Origin: Akkermansiaceae bacterium
GTDB taxonomy: Bacteria; Verrucomicrobiota; Verrucomicrobiia; Verrucomicrobiales; Akkermansiaceae
Assembly (NCBI GenBank): GCA_025457665.1
Contig: JALOTY010000025.1
Location: 1-44,961 of the forward strand
Length of the DNA: 44,961 nucleotides
Direction of reading: 5' to 3'
Below are positions 17,053 to 25,216 of the stretch, in pieces. The notes under the pieces were generated by a model, which saw only the letters and a list, made by a program, of their open reading frames with translations, did not search any database and had not been told where the DNA came from. Each line of letters starts with the position of its first letter. The first letter of the stretch is position 1. A program made the position numbers and the translations under genes.

Positions 17053-17778
17053 TCAGCCCAGCAAGGAGCGGATCTTTTCGGGGCTGGTGGTGCGGCGTTC
17101 GTATTCCCCGGGCAAGGTCAGGGCCCCCATGGGAATCTCCGGGCGGCGGAAACGCATGGGGCTTTCCCGCGTGACGCGGCCGGTGAGGTGGATCTGCTCG
17201 GTGCCGGTGGTCGCGATGAGTTCAGTCGCATTTTCAGGAGTGATCCCGCCGCCGGGGAGGATCTCGATGCGTCCGGCGGCCTGACGAATCAATGCGGCAA
17301 GCACCGCCGCCCCTTCTGGTGCGGAAGGGTGACCGCCACTGCTGAGGATTCGGCGGAAGCCAAGGCGGATCAGGGTTTCCAGGGAGTCGGAGAGATTCAC
17401 GGAGACATCGATGGCCCGATGGAAGACGGCCGGAAGTCCATTGCAGGCATCGAGCAGGGCGAGGCAGGCGGTTTCATCGATGAAACCGTCCGCATCCAGA
17501 CAACCGAAGACCACGGCATCGGCCCCGTGCGCGCTGGCGAGGCGGATGTCTGCAGCCATGGAGCGCAGTTCACTGGGGGAGTAGAAAAAATCCCCACCGC
17601 GCGGCCGGATCATCATCGCGATTTCCCCAGGGAAAATTTGTCGGGCCTGCTGGAGGACCCCGAGAGATGGGGTGAGCCCGCCCTCGGCAAGAGCAGCGCA
17701 GAGTTCGATGCGTTGGGCACCGGCGATGGCGGCGGCTTCGACGGAATCCAGGGAATCGAGGCAGACTTCGACGATCAT
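17053..17778 (-). CDS. cutC: CutC family protein
   Basis: The 241-residue TIM-barrel protein matches CutC, named for copper homeostasis in E. coli although the biochemical role remains uncertain. Characteristic segments are EVCLDSLDSVEAAAIAGAQRIELC near the N-terminus, GGLTPSLG, the strongly conserved MIRPRGGDFFYS (about residues 56-67), GADAVVFGCLDADG, FHRAIDV and LSSGGHPSA with GGGITPEN. Length is usual. Only two bases separate its stop from a possible upstream start of the beta-helix gene, so the two may be co-transcribed. It diverges from the GNAT gene with a 53-base gap. Confidence 0.93.
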   Translation of the reverse strand: MIVEVCLDSLDSVEAAAIAGAQRIELCAALAEGGLTPSLGVLQQARQIFPGEIAMMIRPRGGDFFYSPSELRSMAADIRLASAHGADAVVFGCLDADGFIDETACLALLDACNGLPAVFHRAIDVSVNLSDSLETLIRLGFRRILSSGGHPSAPEGAAVLAALIRQAAGRIEILPGGGITPENATELIATTGTEQIHLTGRVTRESPMRFRRPEIPMGALTLPGEYERRTTSPEKIRSLLG

Positions 17779-17831
17779 ATCGGGGGAGGGCTAGGGTTGC
17801 GGGATGGGTGGGCGGGAGTTAGGCTCTTATC

Positions 17832-18416
17832 ATGATCGAAACCCGCTTGAGGGATGGCACGAAAGTGGTGGTGAGGCCCCTGACGGCGGCGGACCGCGGG
17901 GCCTTGGCGGAGGGTTATCGGAGATTGTCGCCGGAGTCGAGGTATCAGCGATTCTGGGTGCGGAGTGGTGGGGTCATTGGCGAGGCCATGCTCGACCGCT
18001 TGCTGGCCGTGGAGCCGGGGAAACATGCGGTTTGGGCGGTGATGGATCCGGCTCGGGATTTTCCCGGAGTGGGTGCGGCGAGCTTTTGGAGGTCGGAGGA
18101 CGAGGAAGAGGCGGAATTTTCCTGTACGGTGCTCGATGCCGATCAGCGGAAAGGCGTGGGCACCCTGCTGCTTTCCCTGCTGTGGCTGGAGGCCATGCGG
18201 TTGGGGATTCGGAAATTTGTGGGATACACCATGCCGGAGAATGTTTCGGCGATCCGCTGGATGCGAGATACCGGTGCCCAAGGGGAATGGGATGGCTACA
18301 AGGTGATTTTCCGCTGGGATTTGGACGATCTGGAGCAACTTCCGGCCACGCCTGCGGCGGTGGAATTGGCGGAGAGGCTGGCGGAGTTTTCGGAGAGGAT
18401 TCTGACTCAGGACTGA
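17832..18416 (+). CDS. GNAT-family N-acetyltransferase
   Basis: The 194-residue protein has the GNAT fold: a variable N-terminal part with VRPLTAADRGALAEGYRRLSPES, the acetyl-CoA-binding loop QRKGVG at residues 105-110 followed by a long hydrophobic helix, and a C-terminal YTMPENVSAIRWMRDTGA segment. The N-terminal RPL...RLSPES.Y.RF pattern resembles the acetyltransferase domain attached to Pat/acyl-CoA synthetases and related free-standing proteins, so a protein or small-amine substrate is possible. It is 79 bases ahead of the YwlE-like phosphatase in the same direction. Confidence 0.82.
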   Translation: MIETRLRDGTKVVVRPLTAADRGALAEGYRRLSPESRYQRFWVRSGGVIGEAMLDRLLAVEPGKHAVWAVMDPARDFPGVGAASFWRSEDEEEAEFSCTVLDADQRKGVGTLLLSLLWLEAMRLGIRKFVGYTMPENVSAIRWMRDTGAQGEWDGYKVIFRWDLDDLEQLPATPAAVELAERLAEFSERILTQD

Positions 18417-18495
18417 GGCCTTGCCGGCCCATCCTGAAGCGCTGGCCGGGGGGAGGCTTGACCGGTCGAAAGGGGCGCGGCATGGTGCGGGGACG

Positions 18496-18984
18496 ATGGG
18501 TGCGACGAAATCGGTCTTGTTTGTATGCACGGGCAACACGTGCCGGAGCCCGATGGCCGAGGCGCTCTTTCGCAAAGCGGTGGAGGGGCGGGGGGACTAC
18601 GAGGTGGCATCCGCCGGGGTGGCCGCCTATCCGGGCACGCCGATAAGCCGCGAGTCCGCCGCCATCCTGAAATCGCGTGGGCTGGATGCCAGCGCCTTCC
18701 GCAGTCAACCGGTGGAGCCCGAATTGCTCGAACGGGCGACCCATGTTTTTGCGATGACCGAGGGCCATCTTTCGGCGCTGCTCTCGATGTTTCCGGAGTA
18801 TGAGGACAAGTTTTTCCTGATGTGTGAATTTGTCGATCTTCCCGGTCGCGGGGTGGGCGCGGATGTCCCGGATCCCATCGGCATGGGGGCCCGCGCTTAC
18901 CAGGAGGTCGCGAAGACCTTCGATGCGGCCATTCCGAGTTTGGTGCAGTTTATTGACCAAACGACGGGGCGTTCGTCGGACTGA
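18496..18984 (+). CDS. Low-molecular-weight phosphatase, YwlE-like (probable protein-arginine phosphatase)
   Basis: The 162-residue protein is a low-molecular-weight cysteine phosphatase. The P-loop CTGNTCRS (residues 11-18) carries nucleophile Cys11 and Arg17, and the general acid is the Asp in VPDPIG. The position before the second P-loop Cys is Thr15. In Bacillus YwlE the equivalent Thr11 fits phosphoarginine, whereas tyrosine phosphatases usually have Ile there (CxGNICRS). This favours a protein-arginine phosphatase. ATG 18496 is chosen by the family start, which begins just before the KSVLFVC strand. It precedes the RpiB-GlyA fusion by 83 bases, the same order as ywlE-rpiB-(ywlG)-glyA in Bacillus. 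No McsB kinase is seen in the window. Confidence 0.82.
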   Translation: MGATKSVLFVCTGNTCRSPMAEALFRKAVEGRGDYEVASAGVAAYPGTPISRESAAILKSRGLDASAFRSQPVEPELLERATHVFAMTEGHLSALLSMFPEYEDKFFLMCEFVDLPGRGVGADVPDPIGMGARAYQEVAKTFDAAIPSLVQFIDQTTGRSSD

Positions 18985-19067
18985 CGCGGTGCAATGTCAT
19001 GGCGTTTCGTTCGGGGATTGCATTTCCCGGGAGCGTGGGTCAATTCCCTGCGGCCACACCACTGTCC

Positions 19068-20741
19068 ATGACCCAGCAATCACTGAAAATCGCCATCGGC
19101 GCCGATCACGGCGGAGTTGAACTCAAGGAAGCCCTGGTCGCCCACCTGCAAGGCCAGGGGCATGAGGTCACGGATTTCGGCACCCATGGCTCCGAGTCGG
19201 TGGATTACGCCGATTTCGCCAATCTCGTCGGCCGCGCCGTTTCGGATTTCACCCATGAGCGCGGGATCCTTTGCTGCACCTCGGGTGTCGGCGTGTGCAT
19301 GGCGGCGAATCGATTCGACCATGTCCGTGCGGCCAATGTCAGGACGGTCGAGGAAACGGTAATCACCCGTCAGCACAACGATGCCAATGTCCTGTGCCTC
19401 GGCGGCAAGGTCGTGGATGTCGATACCGGACGGGCGATGGTCGATGCGTTTCTGGCCACCGGTTTCGAGGGCGGACGTCATGAAAAACGGGTTTGCAAGG
19501 CCTCCGGATCGCGCCTCGCGGTGACCGACCCGGATCTCTACGCGGCCATCGTGGCTGAGGAGAAACGCCAGCGTTTCAACATCGAGCTGATCGCCTCGGA
19601 AAACTTCGCCTCACCCGCCGTGATGGAAGCCCAGGGATCGGTGCTGACGAACAAGTATGCCGAAGGTTATCCCGGCAAGCGCTGGTATGGAGGCTGTGAA
19701 AACGTCGATGTTGTCGAAACCCTCGCCATCGAACGCGCCAAGAAGCTTTTCGGAGCGGAACATGCCAACGTGCAGGCCCACTCCGGCTCGCAGGCGAATA
19801 CGGCCGTCTATTTCTCGGTGCTCAAGCCCGGTGACAAGATTCTGACCATGGACCTCGCTCACGGCGGGCACTTGACCCACGGTCACAAGGCGAATTTCTC
19901 CGGTCGATTCTATGAGGTCACCCACTACGGCGTGAGCCCGGACGACGAACAGATCGACTACAATCACCTTGCCGAGTTGGCTCGCGAAGTGAAGCCGGCA
20001 CTCATCACCTGCGGGGCTTCGGCGTATTCGCGGGTGATCGATTTCGAGCGGATTTCCGCGATTGCGAAAGAGGTCGGTGCTTATCTGTTTGTCGATATGG
20101 CCCACATCGCCGGTCTCGTCGCGGCCGGGGTGCATCCGAATCCGGTGCCCCATGCGGACTTTGTGACTTCCACCACCCACAAGTCCCTGCGTGGCCCTCG
20201 CGGCGGGATCATTCTGTGCAAGGAGGAGTTCGCGAAGAAGATCGACGCCCAGGTTTTCCCCGGCATTCAGGGCGGGCCGCTCATGCACGTCATCGCCGCC
20301 AAGGCCGTGTGTTTCGGCGAGGCGCTGGAAGAAGGTTTCCGGGCCTATCAGGAACAGGTCGTGAAAAACTCAAGGGCCATGGCAGCGCGTCTGACCGAAC
20401 ACGGTTTCCGCATCGTTTCCGGTGGCTCGGACAACCACGTGATGATGGTGGACCTCCGGCCGAAGGGGCTGAACGGTGCCGATGCCTCCCATGCACTCGA
20501 TGAAGCGGGCATCACGGTGAACAAGAACTCGATTCCTTTCGATACCGGCACGCCGATGAAGCCCAGCGGCATCCGCATCGGCACGCCGGCGGTGACCACC
20601 CGCGGGATGAAGGAAGCCGATATCGAAAAGGTCGCCGACTTCATTTCCGAGGCTCTCGGCAAGGTGGGTGATGAAAAGGCACTTCACGCGCTGCGCGATC
20701 GTGTTCACGACTTCATGCGCGCCTTCCCGATGCCGTGGTGA
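19068..20741 (+). CDS. RpiB-GlyA fusion: ribose-5-phosphate isomerase B plus serine hydroxymethyltransferase
   Basis: The 557-residue protein joins two complete enzymes. Residues about 7-145 are RpiB: IGADHGG at 10-16, active-site Cys70 in [14 protein letters not shown], and RQHNDANVL at 101-109. Residues about 152-557 are Gly[12 protein letters not shown] at 170-180, [17 protein letters not shown], and the PLP-binding Lys372 in [12 protein letters not shown]. All key residues are intact on both sides and the linker is only about 8 residues, with no stop or frameshift at the junction. RpiB interconverts ribose-5-P and ribulose-5-P; GlyA makes glycine and methylene-tetrahydrofolate from serine. 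ATG 19068 is chosen because it directly precedes the RpiB domain; the frame opens earlier at 18999. A hairpin follows the stop. Confidence 0.9.
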   Translation: MTQQSLKIAIGADHGGVELKEALVAHLQGQGHEVTDFGTHGSESVDYADFANLVGRAVSDFTHERGILCCTSGVGVCMAANRFDHVRAANVRTVEETVITRQHNDANVLCLGGKVVDVDTGRAMVDAFLATGFEGGRHEKRVCKASGSRLAVTDPDLYAAIVAEEKRQRFNIELIASENFASPAVMEAQGSVLTNKYAEGYPGKRWYGGCENVDVVETLAIERAKKLFGAEHANVQAHSGSQANTAVYFSVLKPGDKILTMDLAHGGHLTHGHKANFSGRFYEVTHYGVSPDDEQIDYNHLAELAREVKPALITCGASAYSRVIDFERISAIAKEVGAYLFVDMAHIAGLVAAGVHPNPVPHADFVTSTTHKSLRGPRGGIILCKEEFAKKIDAQVFPGIQGGPLMHVIAAKAVCFGEALEEGFRAYQEQVVKNSRAMAARLTEHGFRIVSGGSDNHVMMVDLRPKGLNGADASHALDEAGITVNKNSIPFDTGTPMKPSGIRIGTPAVTTRGMKEADIEKVADFISEALGKVGDEKALHALRDRVHDFMRAFPMPW

Positions 20742-20755
20742 AACTTTCCTGTCCG

Positions 20756-20791
20756 CCTGCCGGCAATCGTCATCTTGGGATTGCCAGCAGG
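20756..20791 (+). terminator. Hairpin after the rpiB-glyA fusion gene
   Basis: CCTGCCGGCAATC (20756-20768) pairs with GATTGCCAGCAGG (20779-20791) over 13 positions with one mismatch and a 10-base loop. It sits 15 bases after the TGA and just ahead of recF. No T tract follows, so it may be an attenuator or RNA-stability element rather than a classical terminator. Confidence 0.55.
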
Positions 20792-20817
20792 CCGGATGAG
20801 GGCATGGTGCGGGCCGG

Positions 20818-21891
20818 ATGTTGAGTTCGTTGCGCGCCTTGGATTTCCGCTGCTTTCCCACGCTGGGGATCGAGGTGCCGGAAGCCGGTGCCGTCTTCAC
20901 CGGGGCGAATGCCCAGGGGAAAACCTCGGTGCTCGAAGCCGTGTGCGTGCTGCTCCGCCTGCACTCGCCGCGCACCACGCGCATGCAGACTTTGGCCAAG
21001 GTCGATGGCGGTGGCGGCTTTGGCATCGCCGGTGAGGCCTGGGGCATGGAGCGGCGGATCGATTGGCGGCCACGGCAGTCGATGCGGCACACGGTCGATG
21101 GTGAGGACCGCGGGAGTCAGGGGGCCTATCTCAGCGATGGCGGCCTGCTGGTGTGGATGGGGAATGACGACCTTGATCTGGTCCGTGGGAGTGGTGAGTC
21201 GCGGCGTCGATACCTCGATTTCATGGGCTGCCAGGTGGATGCGGGCTACCGTCGTGCCCTCGCCCGCTACCGCCGCGCGCTGAAGACGAAGAACCTGCTG
21301 CTCAAGGAAGGCGATCGTCGCCGCGGGGAAATCGAGTCTTACGAAACGGTGATGATCCCCGCCGCCGCCGAACTGCGCCGGGTCAGGGAAAGGCTTTGCG
21401 ATCGACTTTCCGCGCGAGTGGCGGAGGAGCAGAGACGCATCGCCGGGCGGGAGGAAAAAGTGGATGCCATCTATCAGATTGCCGGCGGCATGGACCTCGC
21501 GGAAGCCCTTGAACAAGCGCGCGAGAAGGAATTTCGCCAGCGCCGCAGTTTGGTGGGTCCGCATCGCGATGAGCTGGAACTCCGCATCCATGGCCTGGCC
21601 GCCGCGTCCTTCGCCAGTGAGGGCCAGCAAAGGACCCTCGCGCTGGCGCTGAAACTCGCCCAAGGGGCCGTGCTGCGCGAACAGGCGGGCCGAGAGCCGC
21701 TTTGGTTGATCGATGATGTCTTCGGCGAACTCGATCCCACCCGGCGCAATGCGCTGATGCATGCGCTGCCGCAGTCGGCGCAGAAATGGATCACCACCAC
21801 CTGCCTCCGCTGGCTTCAGGAAGCGCCGGATTTCGCGGGCCTGGCAAGGTTCGAGGTGGATGGGGGGAAGCTGACCCGCACTGACGGCTGA
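20818..21891 (+). CDS. recF: DNA replication and repair protein RecF
   Basis: The 357-residue SMC-like ATPase loads RecA at gaps together with RecO and RecR. It has Walker A GANAQGKTS (residues 29-37), an internal helical part rich in Arg and Glu (about 130-240), VGPHRDEL, the ABC-type signature ASEGQQRTLALALKLA and Walker B PLWLIDDVFGELD, followed by TTTCL. All the conserved motifs are present and length is normal. It is not beside dnaA-dnaN-gyrB as in many bacteria but follows the RpiB-GlyA gene after a 76-base gap. Its stop lies 12 bases from the stop of the convergent WYL-like gene. Confidence 0.92.
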   Translation: MLSSLRALDFRCFPTLGIEVPEAGAVFTGANAQGKTSVLEAVCVLLRLHSPRTTRMQTLAKVDGGGGFGIAGEAWGMERRIDWRPRQSMRHTVDGEDRGSQGAYLSDGGLLVWMGNDDLDLVRGSGESRRRYLDFMGCQVDAGYRRALARYRRALKTKNLLLKEGDRRRGEIESYETVMIPAAAELRRVRERLCDRLSARVAEEQRRIAGREEKVDAIYQIAGGMDLAEALEQAREKEFRQRRSLVGPHRDELELRIHGLAAASFASEGQQRTLALALKLAQGAVLREQAGREPLWLIDDVFGELDPTRRNALMHALPQSAQKWITTTCLRWLQEAPDFAGLARFEVDGGKLTRTDG

Positions 21892-21903
21892 TTTTCCGGC
21901 CCC

Positions 21904-22278
21904 TCAGCCCAGTCGCACGCGATCGAGCCGCAGCGTCCGGCTTTCCTGTCTCAGCAGGCAGAAGCCATGGGCGTAGATGGGGCCGCCGGGAAAGAGTCGA
22001 TACAGCGAGACCGGACGGAATCGTCGAAACGCGCCGGGCGTGGAGCCCCCTTGATAGAAAAGGGGAACCGGTTCTTTTTGCATCATGGATCCCAGGAAAA
22101 CCCGGGCAACGGGGTCCTGGGATTGGTGAACCGGCAGGGTGGGGGCGATGCGGTGGGCCACGCTTTCCCAGCGCGGCACTCGGGGTGAGGCGGCAAGGAA
22201 GGGAAGCATGCTGGCGAAACGTCGGCGGCTGAGGATTTTGGCGAACATGCCGTCATCCGACCATGGGGGGTGGGACAT
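21904..22278 (-). CDS. Small WYL-like domain protein
   Basis: The 124-residue product has a C-terminal segment (about residues 70-124) reading PLFYQGGSTPGAFRRFRPV, then a Y..G......C.LR.E.RT.RLDR pattern. That matches the beta-strand core and ligand-binding arginines of WYL domains, the form often attached to helicases and exonucleases. The N-terminal 50 residues are basic and include a likely internal Met start (MLPFLAAS). No HTH is present, so it cannot bind DNA in the way of the neighbour. It is divergent from a full WYL regulator 44 bases away. Which of several ATGs is used is unclear; 22278 is the longest. Confidence 0.6.
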   Translation of the reverse strand: MSHPPWSDDGMFAKILSRRRFASMLPFLAASPRVPRWESVAHRIAPTLPVHQSQDPVARVFLGSMMQKEPVPLFYQGGSTPGAFRRFRPVSLYRLFPGGPIYAHGFCLLRQESRTLRLDRVRLG

Positions 22279-22322
22279 CCATGGGGTGAGATCCTGCTTT
22301 TCTTCCGGAATTCTTTTGTGGC

Positions 22323-23360
22323 ATGATCCCGCCCATGGCCCAACTGCGAGACGACATCATCCGGATCATGGAAGACGCGAATTCCCGTGCCACCCGTCGC
22401 CCCTTCGAACGCATGCACCGGATTCACAAAGCGATCCTGTCCGGGGGGCTGCCGAATTGCACCTCGCTGGCCGCGGAACTGGAGGTCACGCCGAAGACCG
22501 TCATGCGCGACATCACCTTCATGCGCGATAACTTCAGGCTCCCTCTCGAATACGATGGCACGCGGCACGGGTATTTCTACTCCGCCCCCGTCACGGATTT
22601 CCCGCAGTTTGAAATCGGCGAGGAGGAAATCGCCGCCCTTTTCCTGGCCCGTCATGCCTTGGAATCGATCCGCGGCACCCAACTCGCCGAGAAACTCCGC
22701 GGTGCCTTTGCGCGGCTTTCGCAGTCGCTCGGGGCAAGGATCGAGCTGCGCTGGGAGGATGTCGATGCGGCCTTTTCCCGCAAGGTCCCGGAGATGCGGG
22801 CCAAGGACGTGAAGGTTTTCGGGCAACTGGCCGATGCCGTCGTGACCCAGAGGGAGGTGAGCTTCCACTATCGCAAGCTCGAAGCCGATGTCAGCGAGTC
22901 GCGACGTGTCCAACCGCTACACCTCGGCGAGGTCGAGGGTGCCTGGTATCTGATCGCTCATGACACCGACCGGAAAGAACTGCGGACTTTCGCTCTCGCC
23001 CGGCTGAGCCGATTGAAGGTGAGTGCCACGCGCTTCCATCGACCGGCGGACTTCGATGGTCGTGAATATCTCAGAAAAAGCTTCGGCGTCTGGTCGGCAA
23101 AGGCGGATGCCGAGATGCAGACCGTGATCGTGCGACTCACGGGCTATGCCGCGAGGATGGCCGAGGAAAGACGCTGGCACCCGACCCAGGAAGTGCGGGC
23201 GCTCGACGCGAAATCACGCAAGGTCGAGGTCCGCTTCGAAGTCGGTGCCCTGGAAGAAGTCCTGCGCTGGGTCCTGAGCTTCGGCAGCAAGGCCGAAGTC
23301 GTCGGCCCGCCCGCGCTCAAGAAAATGGTCGCCGAAGAACTGCGCCTGATGCGGGGTTGA
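22323..23360 (+). CDS. HTH and WYL domain transcriptional regulator
   Basis: The 345-residue protein has an N-terminal DeoR/HTH_11-type helix-turn-helix (about residues 28-85, with SLAAELEVTPKTVMRDITFMRD as the recognition region) and a WYL domain (about 155-250). The sequence PLHLGEVEGAWYLIAHDTDRKELRTFALARLSRLK contains the WYL triad W-Y-L and the RTF.L.R core. A WCX-type C-terminal domain (about 265-345) is also present. WYL regulators sense ligands, often nucleotides or nucleic acid, and control DNA repair, phage defence and CRISPR genes in various bacteria. A target is not evident; the divergent WYL-like small protein is the first candidate. The ATG at 22335 is an alternative start. Confidence 0.88.
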   Translation: MIPPMAQLRDDIIRIMEDANSRATRRPFERMHRIHKAILSGGLPNCTSLAAELEVTPKTVMRDITFMRDNFRLPLEYDGTRHGYFYSAPVTDFPQFEIGEEEIAALFLARHALESIRGTQLAEKLRGAFARLSQSLGARIELRWEDVDAAFSRKVPEMRAKDVKVFGQLADAVVTQREVSFHYRKLEADVSESRRVQPLHLGEVEGAWYLIAHDTDRKELRTFALARLSRLKVSATRFHRPADFDGREYLRKSFGVWSAKADAEMQTVIVRLTGYAARMAEERRWHPTQEVRALDAKSRKVEVRFEVGALEEVLRWVLSFGSKAEVVGPPALKKMVAEELRLMRG

Positions 23361-23473
23361 GGGAAATGGCGGCAGCTTTCGGCTCGATCGACCCGAGGCG
23401 CTTCCAAAACGGGGTCCGAAATTCCGGTTGATCTCCGGCGCGGGCCGGTGCAGGTTCCCGCTGCTCAGTGCAT

Positions 23474-23830
23474 GGGGGCGTTCTGGTTTCGACGGGATGT
23501 TCAAGGCGCTGGCTGCACGTGGAGGTTGATCGGCTGGCCTCCTTAAAAGCCGCTCAAACAAACAACTGCAGACTCTAACGAGCTTGCCCTTGCTGCTTAA
23601 TTGACAGCAACGCCCGAACTCCGACGCCTGTTGAGAGCAAGGGCGATCACCTAACAGGCTGGCTGCGGGATCGTGCGAACGGGTCCTGCGGTGAGATTCA
23701 ACAGATCGCTGGGAGAGCGGACGCTGCGGGCGGGCCGAGGCTCTTCGAGAAACCCGACCACCCGCTAAACGTGTAGATGCCAATGCTGAAGGCGTTTCGG
23801 ACAGGGGTTCGACTCCCCTCGCCTCCACCA
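23474..23830 (+). ncRNA. ssrA: Transfer-messenger RNA (ssrA)
   Basis: The one-piece tmRNA has a 5' end GGGGGCG (23474-23480) that pairs with CGCCTCC at the 3' end (one G-U), followed by a TTCTGGTTTCGACGGG signature and an encoded CCA at 23828-23830. The T-arm GGGGTTCGACTCCCC is perfect. The tag reading frame starts at GCA 23568 and ends with TAA 23598-23600, giving ADSNELALAA, with the usual ALAA degradation signal. The gene tags stalled nascent peptides for proteolysis and frees ribosomes. It contains one CTAACAG heptamer (23651-23657). It lies between the WYL regulator and the convergent fic gene. Confidence 0.97.
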
Positions 23831-23841
23831 TTTTCAAAAAG

Positions 23842-23880
23842 CCCGCAAAAGCCCGACCTTGGGCTATTGCGGGTTTTTTT
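23842..23880 (+). terminator. Rho-independent terminator of ssrA
   Basis: CCCGCAAAAGCCC (from 23842) folds onto GGGCTATTGCGGG (ending 23873) around a short GACCTT loop, followed by TTTTTTT. It is 11 bases after the CCA end of the tmRNA and is a textbook terminator. The remaining bases to the fic stop at 23949 show nothing else. Confidence 0.9.
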
Positions 23881-23948
23881 GTGGTCGGGAGGAGAACATC
23901 CACCCGTGTCGCTGGATCGTGCGGATCAGTGACGAGTCGCCGACACGC

Positions 23949-25025
23949 TTAACCGTTCGGACGACGATAGTGAGCGCCACGCCCCTTGCCATGCATTTCG
24001 GCGTAGCCCTTCTCGGTCAACTCCGCAAATTTGCCCTTCAGGGTGTTACGGTTGACCCCCAACAGGTTGGCGGCATCGCCGACGGATAGCGCCTGGCGTT
24101 CCTCTAACAAGCGGAGCAGCCGCCCCGCGACCGGAGAAAGGTCGCCAAGCAGATCGCCTGCGGCGGAAGGAGTCGGGGCATTTTTCAAACGCTCCCTCAG
24201 GCGTCCGATCTGGGATTTCAAGGAGCGAAGGAAGAACAAACACCAAGGTTCCCAATCGGCGCATGTTTCGAAGGAGGTCTGCGTCCTTCTCAAAGCGAGG
24301 TAGTAGGCTTCCTTGTTGTGCTCGATCACACTTTCGAGCGAACTGTAGGACGCATAGGCGTAGCCAGCGCGCAGGAGCATCAGGTTGGTCAGCACCCGCG
24401 AAAGCCTGCCGTTGCCATCTTGGAACGGATGGATGGCAAGAAAAACAACGTTGAAGACGGCGATCCGCAGCAGCGCGTGAAGGGTTGGGTCGTTCTCTTC
24501 CTTGGCGTGCCAAGCAAGCAGCTTTTCCATCAACCTCGGTGTCTCGAATGGGCTTGCCGTCTGGAACACGATACCGATCTGCTTACCCTTCGCATCGAAA
24601 GCTGCGACGTGATTGTCGAGATTCTTCCACTGGCCACGATGGCGCTCGTCCTTGGTGCTGTATCGCAACAGGTCTCGATGCAACTGGAGCAGGATGCTTT
24701 CGGAAATCCGCAGATCCGGCCACGCGGTGTGGATCGATTCCATCACGTAGGCGTAGCCTGCGACCTCCTGCTCGTCGCGCGACTGGAAAGATTCCTTCCC
24801 AAGCCTGCCAACAAGTTGCTCGACCTCGTTGTCGCTCAGTTTCGCACCCTCGATCCGGGTCGATGACCCCACGCTCTCGATGGTCGCGATCCGGCGCAAC
24901 GTCCGCAGGGTTTCCGGCCCAAGGTTTCCAAACGCCCGCCACTCGCCCTTGAACTCGTCAATGCTGGCGATCAGCGTCAGCATCTCATTGGTCGGCAGGA
25001 ATGCCGGCGGAAGAGGGATCTTCAT
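23949..25025 (-). CDS. Fic family protein with N-terminal inhibitory motif and C-terminal HTH
   Basis: The 358-residue protein is a Fic-domain enzyme, a family that usually transfers AMP to hydroxyl groups of target proteins. The active motif HPFQDGNGR spans residues 199-207 with catalytic His199. The inhibitory helix motif (S/T)xxxE(G/N) is at 55-60 (S-T-R-I-E-G), which normally blocks the active site in cis (class II). The N-terminal LPP/KGEWRAFG part and the C-terminal winged-helix segment (about 308-355, GDAANLLGVNRNTLKGKFAEL) are typical of the broad Fic-DOC/HTH group. AGGA lies eight bases before the ATG. Ten copies of a decamer begin 16 bases upstream of the start codon, which may affect expression. 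An in-frame TTG-TTA-GAG leucine run is a near-copy of the heptamer. Confidence 0.92.
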   Translation of the reverse strand: MKIPLPPAFLPTNEMLTLIASIDEFKGEWRAFGNLGPETLRTLRRIATIESVGSSTRIEGAKLSDNEVEQLVGRLGKESFQSRDEQEVAGYAYVMESIHTAWPDLRISESILLQLHRDLLRYSTKDERHRGQWKNLDNHVAAFDAKGKQIGIVFQTASPFETPRLMEKLLAWHAKEENDPTLHALLRIAVFNVVFLAIHPFQDGNGRLSRVLTNLMLLRAGYAYASYSSLESVIEHNKEAYYLALRRTQTSFETCADWEPWCLFFLRSLKSQIGRLRERLKNAPTPSAAGDLLGDLSPVAGRLLRLLEERQALSVGDAANLLGVNRNTLKGKFAELTEKGYAEMHGKGRGAHYRRPNG

Positions 25026-25040
25026 GCCCCGTTCCTAGCA

Positions 25041-25148
25041 CCAATTCCATCCAATTCCATCCAATTCCATCCAATTCCATCCAATTCCATCCAATTCCAT
25101 CCAATTCCATCCAATTCCATCCAATTCCATCCAATTCCATCCAATTCC
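25041..25148. repeat. Perfect tandem decamer repeat, 10.8 copies
   Basis: The unit CCAATTCCAT is repeated ten times without a mismatch (25041-25140) and followed by a partial copy CCAATTCC (25141-25148). A shorter trace, GCACC, borders it at the fic side. It begins 16 bases upstream of the fic start codon and lies 68 bases from the stop of the convergently oriented upstream DUF1080 gene. The perfect array implies recent slippage. Because 10 is not a multiple of 3, each gain or loss would change spacing by one helical turn (about 10 bp). On the minus strand each unit contains ATGGAATTGG. Confidence 0.97.
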
Positions 25149-25216
25149 CGAAAATGGATTCCACGAGACAGGCCTGGTTCGGAAGGAGGGCGAGACGTGT
25201 CGGAGGAAGTGGGCAT

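Noticed and set aside
25041..25148. CRISPR array
   Set aside because: Units are directly adjacent 10-mers with no spacers, and no cas gene is present.
23474..25148. Integrative island at the ssrA 3' end
   Set aside because: ssrA is a common integration site, but no integrase gene and no second copy of the ssrA end was visible downstream, so fic alone is not enough.
25022..25216. Repeat-encoded peptide with ELDGIGWNWM units on the minus strand
   Set aside because: The pattern is a trivial translation of the 10-bp array (30 bases give 10 codons) and has no start signal or flanking domain.
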